Of a DNA stretch of 64,000 nt, positions 33,839 to 43,249 are shown piece after piece. This DNA is from Didemnitutus sp041906465. Lineage in GTDB: Bacteria; Verrucomicrobiota; Verrucomicrobiia; Opitutales; Opitutaceae. The stretch is from positions 124,001-188,000 of the forward strand of contig JAYRJE010000003.1 in the NCBI GenBank assembly GCA_041906465.1, read 5' to 3'. The number at the start of each line of letters is the position of its first letter. Position 1 is the stretch's first letter. The notes under the pieces were generated by a model that worked only from the letters and a program-made list of their open reading frames with translations, ran no database searches and was not told the origin of the DNA. The translations under genes and the position numbers were made by a program.

Positions 33839-36430
33839 TCACTCCTTGCGCAATGCCTCCACCGGATTCACCCGCGTCGCGCGCACTGCAGGCGCGAGGC
33901 ACGCGGCCAGGCCAACGAGCGCGAGGCCGACGACGCCCAGTGCGGTCACGGCGGGATCGAGTTCCGTGACGCCCGTGAGCGTGCTGCGGAGGAGTTTACT
34001 CGTGCCGAAAGTAAGGGCGAGGCCGACGGCAAGGCCGGCTGTGACGGCTGCGCCGCCATACGCGAGAATCCAGCGGAGGATCGTTGCGCCCTCGGCACCG
34101 AGCGCCATGCGCACGCCGATCTCCTGCGTGCGTTGCGTCACGGTGTAGCTCATGACGCCGAAGATGCCGAGCGCGGCCAGGCTGACGGCGGTGACGGCGA
34201 ACGCGCCGGTCAGCGTGAGCGTCACACGGCGCGGCGCGGTCTGGCGCGCGATTTGTTGCGCGAGCGTCGAGGGCGCATCGAGTGCGAGATCGGCGTCGAT
34301 TTTGTGCGTGGCCTGCGTGAGCGCGCGAGCGAGCGTGGCGCTGTCGCCGGTGAATTGGACGATGGCGCTCAACCGCTGGCGCGGCACTTGGGCCAGCGGG
34401 AAATAGGCGAGCGCGGACGGCTGGCTGTCGAGGCCGCGCGCGCGGACGTTGGCCACGACGCCGACGATTGTGGCCTGCCGCATCTGCCCCGGCACAGGCG
34501 CGACGAGGGTGGCGCCTTCCCGCAGGCCGTCCGGGAAGTTTTGTTTGACGAACTCCTCGTTAACGAGGGCGACGATCGAGGCTCCATCGCTGTCGGCTTC
34601 GGTGAAAAGCCGGCCCGACTTCAGCGCGATGCCGGCGGTGGCGAAGTAGTCGGGCGTCACGCTGGCGATCTGCATCGTCGGCGGAGGCGCGTTGACCGAA
34701 CGGTTGGTGTTGCCGGTGCCGCCGCGGATGCTCGCGGCAAACACTTGGGCGAAGGGCGAGAGCGGAGCGGTGTCGGCGATCGCGGCGGATTTGACTCCGG
34801 GCAGCGTGCGGATCGCCTCCAGCCAACGCTGGGCGAAATCCCGTTGTTGAGCGGACGTCGAATAACGACGCGGCAACGAGAGGTTCGCGGTCATCACGTC
34901 CTCGGTGCGATAGCCGAGATCGGTCGAATAGAGCTGGTGGATGCTTTTCACGAGCAGGCCGGTGTTGACGGCGAGCACCAGGGCGAGCGCGACCTCGAAG
35001 GCCACGAGACCCTGTCGCCAGCGGCTGCCGCCGGCGGAGGCCTGATGGCCGCCTTCCTTCAGCGTTTCGAGCAAGTCGACGCGGCTCGTTTGCCACGCCG
35101 GAGCGAGGCCGAAACCGAGTCCCGCGGCGATCGCCACGAGCAAGGCGTAGCCGAGCACCGTGAAATCGACGCCGATGGGATTCACGCGCGGGAGGAGGTC
35201 GGCGAGCCAGCCTTGCAGTGCTTGGGTGCCCCACCACGCGAAGAGCAATCCGAGCGCACCGCCGGCGAAGGCGAGGAGAAGATTTTCCGCGAGCAATTCG
35301 CCGGCGAGGCGCGCCGGCGAGGCGCCGAGGGCGGCGCGCACAGCGGCTTCGCGCCGGCGCGAGGCCGCGCGGGCGAGTTGGAGATTCGCGATGTTGGCGC
35401 AGGCGATGAGCAGGACGAAGCCGACCGCACCGAGCAGGAGCCAGAGGGTCGTGCGGGATTGTCGCGCGAGTTGTTCCTGCAGCGGCGTGAGCTGGGCCGG
35501 TCCGCCGACGAAGGGCATCGGCAGGCGGCGCGGCGCGGCGGCGGCTGCGTCCGTCGCGGGCGACGGACCGGATTGGACCATTCGTGTCACGTTGCCGCCT
35601 GAGGATGCCGCCGCGGGCGCAGCGGACGCGGGCGCGCTGGCACCGGCCGGCGGCGACATGCCGGCGGAAAAACTCGCGGAGTAGTTGTCCCAAAAGCGCT
35701 CGGAGATGCCGTCGAGTTCGCGCTGGGCGACGTCGTGCGCCGTGCCGGGGAGCAGACGGCCGAGCGCGCGGATCATTGAAATTTGGAGCTGCCCCGGGCG
35801 GTCGAGGCCGCTGAGCGGCAGCGGTCGCCAGAATTGCACGGGATCGATGAATTCGAACGCCGGCGGCAGCACGCCGACGATCGTGTGCGCCACTTCATCC
35901 AGTTGCACGACGGCGCCGAGGGCGCTGTCGTCGCCGTTGAAACGCGATTGCCACGCGGCGAAGCTCAGGACCACGACCGGTGTCGCGCCGGATTTAAAGT
36001 CCTCTTCCTGCAGCAGACGCCCGCGCCAGGCAGAGACGCCAAGCATGGGAAAAAAGCCGAGCGTGACGCGACCGGTGGGCACGCGGATGGCGCCGGTGCC
36101 ACCCGTCTGTTGGAGCGTGGAGGTCGCATTGCTGTAACCGGCGAGCGCACGGAAAGACTTGGGTTGCGCCTCGATCCAGGCGCCGAGGTCCTTGTCGACG
36201 ATCAGCGTGCCGCCGCCCGGCGTGGCCGACGTGTTGCCGTCGCGTGGCGGCTTGCGGATGAGCACGAGTTCGCCGGGTGCGGGATAGGGCAACGGCTTCA
36301 GCAACACGGAGTGGACCACGCTGAAAATCGCGGTGTTCGCGCCGATGCCGAGCGCGAGGAGTCCGATGACGAGCGCGCTGAAAAGCTTGTGCGCGCGCAA
36401 CGCGCGGAGGGCGGACGTGAGAAGTTCCAT
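33839..36430 (-). CDS. ADOP/MacB-type ABC transporter permease
   Basis: 863 residues with the layout of the duplicated FtsX/MacB permease (ADOP family). An N-terminal helix (LFSALVIGLLALGIGANTAIFSVVHSVLL) and MacB periplasmic domain are followed by three membrane helices (LLLGAVGFVLLIACANIANL), a second MacB-like domain, and a last FtsX block (LALGIFGVMSYTVTQRTQEIGVRMALGAE, then TRVNPVEALRKE). Such proteins usually lack a dedicated neighbour ATPase and have unknown cargo, as here. It is the last gene of a minus-strand operon headed by a small protein and a MerR regulator. A Ser/Ala/Pro-rich low-complexity segment lies near residue 265-310. Confidence 0.93.
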   Translation of the reverse strand: MELLTSALRALRAHKLFSALVIGLLALGIGANTAIFSVVHSVLLKPLPYPAPGELVLIRKPPRDGNTSATPGGGTLIVDKDLGAWIEAQPKSFRALAGYSNATSTLQQTGGTGAIRVPTGRVTLGFFPMLGVSAWRGRLLQEEDFKSGATPVVVLSFAAWQSRFNGDDSALGAVVQLDEVAHTIVGVLPPAFEFIDPVQFWRPLPLSGLDRPGQLQISMIRALGRLLPGTAHDVAQRELDGISERFWDNYSASFSAGMSPPAGASAPASAAPAAASSGGNVTRMVQSGPSPATDAAAAAPRRLPMPFVGGPAQLTPLQEQLARQSRTTLWLLLGAVGFVLLIACANIANLQLARAASRRREAAVRAALGASPARLAGELLAENLLLAFAGGALGLLFAWWGTQALQGWLADLLPRVNPIGVDFTVLGYALLVAIAAGLGFGLAPAWQTSRVDLLETLKEGGHQASAGGSRWRQGLVAFEVALALVLAVNTGLLVKSIHQLYSTDLGYRTEDVMTANLSLPRRYSTSAQQRDFAQRWLEAIRTLPGVKSAAIADTAPLSPFAQVFAASIRGGTGNTNRSVNAPPPTMQIASVTPDYFATAGIALKSGRLFTEADSDGASIVALVNEEFVKQNFPDGLREGATLVAPVPGQMRQATIVGVVANVRARGLDSQPSALAYFPLAQVPRQRLSAIVQFTGDSATLARALTQATHKIDADLALDAPSTLAQQIARQTAPRRVTLTLTGAFAVTAVSLAALGIFGVMSYTVTQRTQEIGVRMALGAEGATILRWILAYGGAAVTAGLAVGLALTFGTSKLLRSTLTGVTELDPAVTALGVVGLALVGLAACLAPAVRATRVNPVEALRKE

Positions 36431-36489
36431 GGCGGGGTAAGTGCAGTTCCGAAGAACTCAGCCCAAGCGCCGCCAACCACGCCGTTTGT

Positions 36490-37035
36490 CTACGACGGGA
36501 GATTTTTCAGGCGCGAGGCTTGACGGATGCGGCGGATTTCGGCCGGCGCGATGCCGAGCGACTCCAGGAAATCGCGGTGCGCCTCGGGTGACTGGCGCTC
36601 GAAGGCGACGTGCCAGTGGTGCATCTCGGCGTCGTCCATGCCGGCGGCGCGGAGCAACGCGACCCAGCGCTCCTTGTTCATGATGCGCGTGTGGCGCACG
36701 CCGCGTGGTGGACCGAGGAGATCGACGACGACTTGTTGCTGACGGCGCAGCGCGGCGATCTCGCGGTTGAGCGCGGTGAGGCGTTCGTGCAGGGCGGTGC
36801 GGACCGCCGACTGCGGGCGCGCGGGCGCGTCGAGCACTCGTGCGATCGTCGTCAGTGAAAGCCCCGCGGCGCGATAGCGGCAGATCGCGGCGAGGCGCGC
36901 GCGGTCGGCTGCGTTGTAGAGTCGGTAACCCGACGACGTGCGATAGTCCGGCCGCAGCAGGCCGATGCGGTCGTAATAAAGCAGCGTGCTGCGGGTGAGA
37001 CCGAACTCGGCGGCGAGTTGGCGAATGGTCGTCAT
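36490..37035 (-). CDS. MerR-family transcriptional regulator
   Basis: 181 residues. The winged helix (TIRQLAAEFGLTRSTLLYYDRIGLLRPDYRTSSGYRLYNAADRARLAAICRYRAAGLSL) fills residues 3-65 and a coiled-coil dimer helix lies at 75-107. Residues 119-175 form an extra domain that is closely related to the small protein encoded just upstream (28 of 57 positions identical by eye). No metal-binding cysteines are present, so a metal sensor is unlikely. It lies 59 bases before the ADOP permease gene and probably regulates that operon. Confidence 0.93.
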   Translation of the reverse strand: MTTIRQLAAEFGLTRSTLLYYDRIGLLRPDYRTSSGYRLYNAADRARLAAICRYRAAGLSLTTIARVLDAPARPQSAVRTALHERLTALNREIAALRRQQQVVVDLLGPPRGVRHTRIMNKERWVALLRAAGMDDAEMHHWHVAFERQSPEAHRDFLESLGIAPAEIRRIRQASRLKNLPS

Positions 37036-37089
37036 GAAAAAAAGCGAGCCCGCCGGCAGGATGGGGCCGGCGGGCTCGCGAGGGAAGAC

Positions 37090-37284
37090 TCACTTCGTCG
37101 CACGCGAGTGTTCGCGGATGCGCGCGATGTCGCCCGCCGGAATGCCGAGCCAGGCGAGGAAACGCTCGTGCGCGGCGGCCTGCTGGCGCTCGAATTCGCG
37201 GTGGAATTTCTCGCGTTGGGCGGCGTCGATGCCGGCCGCTTCGAGCACGGCGACGAATTGGTCTTTGTTGATCGTGTCTTTCAT
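37090..37284 (-). CDS. Stand-alone copy of the MerR C-terminal domain
   Basis: 64 residues from ATG 37284 (the frame opens 12 codons earlier). It reads INKDQFVAVLEAAGIDAAQ, FHREFERQQAAAHERFLAWLGI and DIARIREHSR. It aligns without gaps to residues 119-175 of the MerR protein encoded 54 bases downstream. It has no DNA-binding domain. It may compete for or share the ligand of the regulator, or form heterodimers with it (inference). First gene of the small protein / MerR / ADOP permease operon. Confidence 0.78.
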   Translation of the reverse strand: MKDTINKDQFVAVLEAAGIDAAQREKFHREFERQQAAAHERFLAWLGIPAGDIARIREHSRATK

Positions 37285-37415
37285 GAGGAGGTTGGGTTGA
37301 GCGCGACGCGGATGCGTCACGGAGCACGAGGATGCACTGTGCAGCGGTAGTCACCTCCAGCAAAACCCGGCCTTGAACTGCGCGCGGCGGTGGCGCACCT
37401 TGACCGGCTTCACGC

Positions 37416-39224
37416 ATGCCAGCGCTCCTCAATCTTCTCGACGTCAGCCTCGCTTTTGGTGGCCCGGCCATCCTCGACCACATCAATTTCCAGATCGAGG
37501 CCGGCGAGCGCGTTTGCCTCGTCGGCCGCAACGGTGCGGGCAAGTCCACGCTCATGAAAGTCATCATGGGCGAGATGAAGCCGGACACCGGCGACGTGTT
37601 TCGCCCGCAGGGCTCGCTCTACGCGCGGCTGACGCAGGAAGTGCCGACGGATGTGACGGGCAGCGTGCACGACATCGTTGCGAGCGGCCTGCGCCCGAAC
37701 GACGATCACCACGAGGAAGACTGGCAGCGTGACGTGCGGGTCGAGGATCTCATTCACCACGTGGGCGTGCCACCCACGCAGGAGTTTTCCGCGCTGTCGG
37801 GCGGGTTGAAGCGTCGCGTGCTGCTCGCGCGTGCGCTGGCGGGACAACCGGATTTGCTGCTGCTGGACGAACCGACGAACCACCTCGATCTCGAGTCGAT
37901 TCTCTGGCTCGAGGAACTGTTGCTCGAGACGAAGCCCACGCTGTTCTTCGTGACGCACGATCGCGCGTTCCTGCGCAAGATTGCCACGCGCATCGTCGAA
38001 CTCGACCGCGGCCGGCTCGCCGGTTGGGCGTGCGACTACGACACCTATCTGGTCCGCAAACAGCAGGTGCTCGAGGAGGAGGAAAAGCAGCGCGCCGCGT
38101 TCGACAAGAAGCTCGCACAGGAGGAGGAGTGGATTCGCCGCGGCGTGAAGGCGCAGCGTTCGCGTGCCACCGCTCGCATCAACGCGCTCAAGGCCATGCG
38201 CGCCGAAGCGAAAGCTCGGCGTGAGCGCGTCGGTTCCGCGACCCTGAAACTCGCCGAAGCCGAGCGCAGCGGTCAGAAGGTCGTCGAGGCGGAGAACGTC
38301 ACCTATACGTGGGACGGCGACAAGGTGCTGCTCCGCGATTTTTCGATCACCATCAACCGCGGCGAGAAGATCGGCATCCTCGGACCAAACGGCGCGGGCA
38401 AGACGACGCTGATCAAGCTGCTGCTCGGCCAGCTCCAGCCGACGAGCGGCGTGATCAAACACGGCACGAATCTCGAGGTCGTCTACTTCGACCAGCTCCG
38501 CGCGCAGATCGACGACGCCAAGACGGTCGCCGACAACATCGCGAACGGCAACCCGACGGTCACGATCGAGGGCCGCACGCGCAACGTGATCAGTTACCTG
38601 CAGGACTTCTTGTTCGAGCCGACGCGTGCCCGCACGCCGGCGCGCGTGCTCTCCGGCGGCGAACGCAACCGCCTGTTGCTCGCGAAGCTCTTCACGCAGC
38701 CGGCCAACGTGCTCGTGCTCGATGAGCCGACCAACGATCTCGACGCCGAGACGCTCGACCTGCTGGAGGATTTGCTCGTCGAGTTCGCGGGCACGCTGCT
38801 GCTCGTGTCGCACGACCGTGCGTTTCTCGACGAAGTCGTCACGAGCACGCTCGTGTTCGAAGGCGACGGGAAGATCGGCGATTACGTGGGCGGCTACAGC
38901 GACTGGCAGGCGGAGCTGAAGAAACAGGCCGCGCGCAAGTCCGCTGAACCGGCACGTGCAGCTGTTCCCGCGGTGTCAGCGGCAACGTCAGCTGCGGCGG
39001 CAAAGAAGCTGAGCAATAAGGAGCGCGCCGAGCTCGATGCGTTGCCCGCGCGCATCGAGGCGCTCGAGAAAGAGCAGGCGGACCTGACTGCGAAGTTGGG
39101 CGATGCGAGTTTCTACAAGACCGGCGGCGCGAAGTTCGCCGAAGTGAAAGCGCGCCTCGAGACCGTCGAGCGCGAGCACGCCGCCGCGTTCGCGCGCTGG
39201 GAGGAGCTCGAAGCGCGGAAGTAG
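37416..39224 (+). CDS. uup: ABC-F family ATPase (Uup-like)
   Basis: 602 residues with two ATP-binding cassettes and no membrane domain. Cassette 1 has Walker A GRNGAGKST, signature LSGGLKRR and Walker B LLLLDEPTNHLD. Cassette 2 has GPNGAGKTT, LSGGERNR and LVLDEPTNDLD. Between them lies the Arg-rich linker (KAQRSRATARINALKAMRAEAKARRERVG) that contacts rRNA in ABC-F proteins, and the C-terminus is a coiled coil (about 525-602), as in Uup. These proteins act on ribosomes or DNA junction intermediates rather than transport. Divergent from the MerR operon. Confidence 0.95.
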   Translation: MPALLNLLDVSLAFGGPAILDHINFQIEAGERVCLVGRNGAGKSTLMKVIMGEMKPDTGDVFRPQGSLYARLTQEVPTDVTGSVHDIVASGLRPNDDHHEEDWQRDVRVEDLIHHVGVPPTQEFSALSGGLKRRVLLARALAGQPDLLLLDEPTNHLDLESILWLEELLLETKPTLFFVTHDRAFLRKIATRIVELDRGRLAGWACDYDTYLVRKQQVLEEEEKQRAAFDKKLAQEEEWIRRGVKAQRSRATARINALKAMRAEAKARRERVGSATLKLAEAERSGQKVVEAENVTYTWDGDKVLLRDFSITINRGEKIGILGPNGAGKTTLIKLLLGQLQPTSGVIKHGTNLEVVYFDQLRAQIDDAKTVADNIANGNPTVTIEGRTRNVISYLQDFLFEPTRARTPARVLSGGERNRLLLAKLFTQPANVLVLDEPTNDLDAETLDLLEDLLVEFAGTLLLVSHDRAFLDEVVTSTLVFEGDGKIGDYVGGYSDWQAELKKQAARKSAEPARAAVPAVSAATSAAAAKKLSNKERAELDALPARIEALEKEQADLTAKLGDASFYKTGGAKFAEVKARLETVEREHAAAFARWEELEARK

Positions 39225-39676
39225 GGGGCGTAGAGCCGGTTTCAGCCGGCCCAGTTTGACGTCGCTCGCGGATGGAAGCTGCCGGCGGGTATGCATTTGC
39301 ACCTGCCGAAACCGGTCCTGCTAAAGACAGCGGGTCGGTCCCGCGCGTGAGTCCTCCCCGCAAGGAAGATCGGCGTCGGCGGCTGCCTGGACGCACGATC
39401 GACCGATGGTCGCATGAATGCGCAGAAGGGCGCCATGCGGCTCAGCGGCGGAGTTGCGGATGGCGGTCGCGCGCGTCGACGCGGATTGGCGGGAGGCGTG
39501 GCGCGGCGGCGCGTGGGAGCGTCGCGAATCGTTTCGTGCGACGCGGACGGTAGCCGGCCGCGCGATCGCCGCTTATCCGCGCCCGTCCGAAAATCCTGCA
39601 GGCGCCCGGGGAAAATGCTGGCGGCGTTTGTCCTGCGTGAGGGACTCCGCTTTCTCCGGCGTCCTAGGCGGGAGTT
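39225..39676. other. 452-base gap without supported gene
   Basis: Six-frame reading gives only Arg/Ala-rich open frames with no start signals or recognisable domains. A weak hairpin GCCGG/CCGGC (39235-39250) follows the uup stop. No terminator, repeat or RNA gene was recognised in the rest. Confidence 0.6.
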
Positions 39677-40183
39677 TCACTCCATTTTCAACTGCAAGTC
39701 CGCGACGAGCACGTGCGTGGCGCACGTGAAGCGGAAGACGTGGCGCGCCGTGCCCTTGAGGGCGGCGACGGTGAGATTGTTGCCGCGAACGATGGTGGGC
39801 AGCGTGAGTTTGCAGGGGAAGCCGACATCGCAGAGCGCGTTCTTGAAGCCGCCGACCGTCATGTTCGTGAGCTCGCCGATGGCGTCCTTGAGCACGTCGG
39901 GACCGTGGAATTCCACTTCCGCACGGCTCATGCCGAGGATGGTGCTCACGGCGAAGAGTGCGAAGTCGTCGCTCATGCACAGATAAACGATGCCGTTGGC
40001 CTCGCCGCCGAAGCCGACGTTGCCGATGAGTTGGAATTTGATCGGATCGCCCTCGTAGGCGGTGGTGGGCACGCGGTCGACGAGCGGGGCATCCTGCCGC
40101 AGCAAGGTGCGGCAGACGTTTTGCACGGCGTTCGCGATCGATTCTTGGATGAGGGCGTCGGTGATTTGCTGTGCAGCGGCCAT
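39677..40183 (-). CDS. cheX: CheX-family chemotaxis phosphatase
   Basis: 168 residues from ATG 40183; the longer open frame passes through the tlpA terminator and is not used. The CheC/CheX signature is visible as LKDAIGELTNMTVGGFKNAL, with the Glu and Asn of the ExxN dephosphorylation motif. FHGPDVL and a C-terminal beta region (RHVFRFTCATHVLVADLQLKME) fit CheX. The protein probably removes phosphate from CheY or a related receiver. It follows the TlpA-like gene on the same strand, but a strong terminator separates them. Confidence 0.88.
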   Translation of the reverse strand: MAAAQQITDALIQESIANAVQNVCRTLLRQDAPLVDRVPTTAYEGDPIKFQLIGNVGFGGEANGIVYLCMSDDFALFAVSTILGMSRAEVEFHGPDVLKDAIGELTNMTVGGFKNALCDVGFPCKLTLPTIVRGNNLTVAALKGTARHVFRFTCATHVLVADLQLKME

Positions 40184-40276
40184 GCAGGAAAGCGCGAGAG
40201 AATGAGTATCCGTCTTTCCATCGGCCGTCTGGGGTATGGCTTGAGTCTTTTCACCGCCGGTGTGACGGCGTGGCGC

Positions 40277-40303
40277 AAAAAAGCCCCGGCTGTTGCCGGG
40301 GCT
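40277..40303 (-). terminator. Intrinsic terminator of the TlpA-like gene
   Basis: Perfect 9-base stem AGCCCCGGC/GCCGGGGCT with a 4-base loop. Read on the minus strand it is followed by a run of T (AAAAAA at 40277-40282 on plus), 25 bases after the stop. Confidence 0.93.
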
Positions 40304-40328
40304 CGAGAATGCGAGGACTAACCCAAGC

Positions 40329-41282
40329 TCATTCACCCGCCGCGGGCGTCTTTGCGGTCGGGACGGAGAGGTTGAACTCCTTTAGTAGCGCCGTGACTTT
40401 GCCCTCGATGTCGGCGTCAGGCATGAGCGGATTCAGGCCGTTGTGACGGACCGTGCCGTCCGGAGCGATGATGGCGACATGCGGGATGCCGATGACGCCG
40501 TAGTCCGGGTTGAAAACCTCCTGTTTCGAGAAAGCGACCGGCCAGGTCATCTCCTTCTTTTTCATGAATTCGGCGGTGAGCTCGTATTCTTTGGCGGGGT
40601 TGCCCTTCACGTCGATGGGCTTGGGCTCGATGCCGTGGACGCGCCCTTGAAGACTCGTGACGCCGAGGATGACGACCGGCGAGCCGGCGAAGTGAGCGAC
40701 TTCCTCGCGGATCTTCGGGAAGGCGGCAATGCACGGGCCGCACCATGTGGCCCAGAAGTCGATGACGACGACCTTGCCCTTGAGGTCGGCGAGCGACTTG
40801 AGGCCGTCCTGCGAAGCCCAATCGAACTCGATCATCGGAGCCGCGGCGCCGATGACTTTGCTCTGTGTTTCCTTGGCCTTCGCCTGGCGATCGATGCTTT
40901 CGAGGATGCGACCGACTTGGGCGGCCGCCTTGGTGCCGGGGTAATTTTGCACGATCGCGGCGAGTTCTTTTTTGCCGGTCGCCTCATCGTCCAGGACCTG
41001 CAGGTAGAGCATGGCTTTCATCAACGCGACCTGCGCGGTGTCGTCGTTTTTTTCCGGATACTTGGCGAGCAGCGCGTCGAATTCAGCGATCTCGGGTGCG
41101 AGCGCGGTGGCGTCGGCTTGGTTGGCCTTCATCTTGGTTTGAACCTTGGCGACGATGGCCCGCATTTCAGTGGCAACGGGGGACGGCGTGGGAGCCGCCG
41201 GGGTGGCGTCCTGGGCGACGCTGGACGCAGCGAGGATAAAGCCGAGCAATAGCGCGGCGAAGAGTGAACGAGTGAGTTTCAT
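40329..41282 (-). CDS. TlpA-like thiol-disulfide oxidoreductase
   Basis: 317 residues. A signal peptide (LTRSLFAALLLGFILAASSVAQ) is followed by a helical linker domain (about 30-140), then a thioredoxin fold from about 145. The active site is WCGPC in VVVIDFWATWCGPCIAAFPKIREE, and the cis-Pro region is YGVIGIPHVAIIAPDG. Such periplasmic proteins reduce cytochrome c or other exported thiols. The helical domain resembles the N-terminal module of large verrucomicrobial TlpA proteins. Divergent from the FecI-like sigma gene. Confidence 0.92.
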   Translation of the reverse strand: MKLTRSLFAALLLGFILAASSVAQDATPAAPTPSPVATEMRAIVAKVQTKMKANQADATALAPEIAEFDALLAKYPEKNDDTAQVALMKAMLYLQVLDDEATGKKELAAIVQNYPGTKAAAQVGRILESIDRQAKAKETQSKVIGAAAPMIEFDWASQDGLKSLADLKGKVVVIDFWATWCGPCIAAFPKIREEVAHFAGSPVVILGVTSLQGRVHGIEPKPIDVKGNPAKEYELTAEFMKKKEMTWPVAFSKQEVFNPDYGVIGIPHVAIIAPDGTVRHNGLNPLMPDADIEGKVTALLKEFNLSVPTAKTPAAGE

Positions 41283-41518
41283 GAGGAAGGGCGGCAGCGA
41301 AGGAACGCCACTTCCTTGCTCCCGGCAAAAACAAAAAAGCCCGTGCGCGGCGCCGGAAAATTTCTCGCGGAGTTCAAGTCCCGCTCGCGGCCAGCCCGCG
41401 TGCTGCGCCCGGCAGACGTCTGAATGAGCGCAATCCCCACAAACTAAATTTGCAACGAGCAGGTTAAATCGGCTCGCCGCCTCCGGTTTCGATTCGCATC
41501 TCGGAAGGGTGACACGGC

Positions 41519-42115
41519 TTGAATAAGGTCGTGTCGACCGTCCCCCAACCGTCTGAACCCCCTGTGAATCCCCCGCGCGAAACGGACCACTCCCGCTGGT
41601 TCGTCGAGGAAATGCACCCGCACGAGTCGTCGTTGCGATCCTACCTGCATGGCTCCTTCCCCGCGGTTCGGGACGTGGATGACGTGGTGCAGGAGTCGTT
41701 TCTCCGGGTTTGGCGGGCCCGCGCAGCCCAGCCGATCGCCTCGGCGCGCGCGTTTTTGTTCAAGGTGGCGCGCCACCTCGCGCTCGATGTCCTGCGGCAC
41801 GAGCGCCGCTCGCCGATCGATCCTGTGGGGGATTTGGCCACTTTAAACGTCTCTGAAGAGAGACGCGCCGTGGCGGCCACGGTGAGTCGCAATGAAAAAA
41901 TCCAGCTTCTCGTCGCCGCGATCGATGGCCTGCCGCCGAAGTGCCGGCAGGTCGTCATCCTGCGCAAGCTCAAGTTCGTGCCCCAGCGTGAAGTCGCGAC
42001 ACAGCTCGGCATCTCGGAAAAAGGCGTCGAAATCCAACTCACGCGCGGACTCGCGCGCTGTCGCGACTACCTGCAGAAGCGCGGGGTGAACTCCCTCTTT
42101 GACGATGAAACCTGA
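41519..42115 (+). CDS. ECF sigma factor (FecI-like)
   Basis: 198 residues. Region 2 is seen as LRSYLHGSFPAVRDVDDVVQESFLRVWRARAAQPIASARAFLFKVARHLALDVLRHERR and region 4 as LPPKCRQVVILRKLKFVPQREVATQLGISEKGVEIQLTRGLARCRDYL. TTG 41519 with GGAAGGG 9-15 bases upstream is the outermost start; a GTG at 41531 is possible. The next gene is a FecR-type anti-sigma factor, overlapping by 11 bases, and then an STN-domain TonB receptor: the FecI/FecR/FecA layout in which receptor occupancy releases the sigma factor. Confidence 0.93.
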   Translation: MNKVVSTVPQPSEPPVNPPRETDHSRWFVEEMHPHESSLRSYLHGSFPAVRDVDDVVQESFLRVWRARAAQPIASARAFLFKVARHLALDVLRHERRSPIDPVGDLATLNVSEERRAVAATVSRNEKIQLLVAAIDGLPPKCRQVVILRKLKFVPQREVATQLGISEKGVEIQLTRGLARCRDYLQKRGVNSLFDDET

Positions 42116-43157
42116 GCCGCCAGCTGATCCGCGCGATCGCTCCGCTGCATCTGACCCGGCGCTGACGGACGTCGCGGCGTCGTGGGTGGCACGACGGAAT
42201 CAGGGGCTTCGCCCCGCGGAGCGCGCGGCATTCGCGCGGTGGCTGGCGGCGGATCCGGCGCACGCCGAGGCTTTCGCGCGGGCGAGCGCGGCGCGTTCCG
42301 AACTCGACTGGCCGTCGCAGGCGGGCGTGACGGCGGAGATCCTTTCCGGACTCGAGCACCGTGCTCGTCGTCGTCGACACCGCCGGCTCGCGACCGCGGG
42401 CGCTCTGGCGGCCGCGATGGTGATCGGCTGGTTTGCGTTTGTGCCCTCGACCCCGGAGCCGGCGAATGTGCCGGAGATCGCCGCCGCGCCCGTCGTGGTG
42501 CTGCAGCCCGCGCGACAAGTGCTCGGCGACGGCACGATCATCGATTTGCGCGATGGCGCGGAGATCGCGGTGGAGTTCACCGCGCAATATCGCCGGGTAA
42601 CCTTGCTCCACGGTGAAGCGCATTTCGTCGTCGCGAAAAATCCCGAGCGCCCGTTCATCGTGAAAGCCGCCGGTGTCGACGTCCGCGCTGTGGGCACCGA
42701 GTTTGCCGTCGAGCTGGGCAGCCGCGGCGTCGATGTCGTCGTGACGGAAGGCAAAGTTGCCGTGGAAAAGCGCGAAGTGCCGGCCGCGGATGAGAGCGCC
42801 TACGATCCGCCGCAATTGCTTGCGTCGCTCACGGCCGGGCGGCGGGTGCAGATCGATCCACGCTCCGCAATCGAGCCGCAGGTCAGCTCGCTTTCACCCG
42901 ACGAGCTGGCCGACCGTCTCGCCTGGCGCGTGCCACGGCTCGCGCTGTCGCACACCCCGCTGGCCGAAGTGGTCGCACGTTTCAACGAGCACAACGCCAC
43001 CCAGCTGGTGCTCGCGCACCCGGCCCTGGGACAGTTGCGTTTGAGCGGCACGTTGCGCGCCGATCGCATCGAGGCGCTCACCGCGACGCTGCGCAGTGAT
43101 TTTGGCGTGCGAATCGAGACCGAGCCCGGCCGCATCGTGATTTATCCGGCCCGGTAG
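42105..43157 (+). CDS. FecR-family anti-sigma factor/signal transducer
   Basis: 350 residues from ATG 42105. The N-terminal cytoplasmic part (AASWVARRNQGLRPAERAAFARWLAADPAHAEAFARASAA) is the DUF4880 sigma-binding helix bundle. One membrane helix (LATAGALAAAMVIGWFAFVP) follows at about 90-110. Then come the FecR periplasmic domain (LGDGTIIDLRDGAEIAVEFTAQYRRVTLLHGEAHFVVAKNPERPFIVKAAGVDVRAVGTEFAV) and a C-terminal STN-like lobe (LSHTPLAEVVARFNEHNATQLVLAHPALGQLRLSGTL). It should relay binding at the TonB receptor to the sigma factor encoded upstream. Confidence 0.95.
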   Translation: MKPEPPADPRDRSAASDPALTDVAASWVARRNQGLRPAERAAFARWLAADPAHAEAFARASAARSELDWPSQAGVTAEILSGLEHRARRRRHRRLATAGALAAAMVIGWFAFVPSTPEPANVPEIAAAPVVVLQPARQVLGDGTIIDLRDGAEIAVEFTAQYRRVTLLHGEAHFVVAKNPERPFIVKAAGVDVRAVGTEFAVELGSRGVDVVVTEGKVAVEKREVPAADESAYDPPQLLASLTAGRRVQIDPRSAIEPQVSSLSPDELADRLAWRVPRLALSHTPLAEVVARFNEHNATQLVLAHPALGQLRLSGTLRADRIEALTATLRSDFGVRIETEPGRIVIYPAR

Positions 43158-43249
43158 CCGAAATACTTTGTGGGGGAGCGCCGTGGTTGCGGCGTCGAAA
43201 TAGCAACGGCCCTGCGCCAGAAATGCCACGGTGCCGCCATCACCCCCTC

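Noticed and set aside
39414..39986. 190-codon plus-strand frame in and beyond the gap after uup
   Set aside because: Arg/Ala-rich without a ribosome site, and its second half is antisense to cheX.
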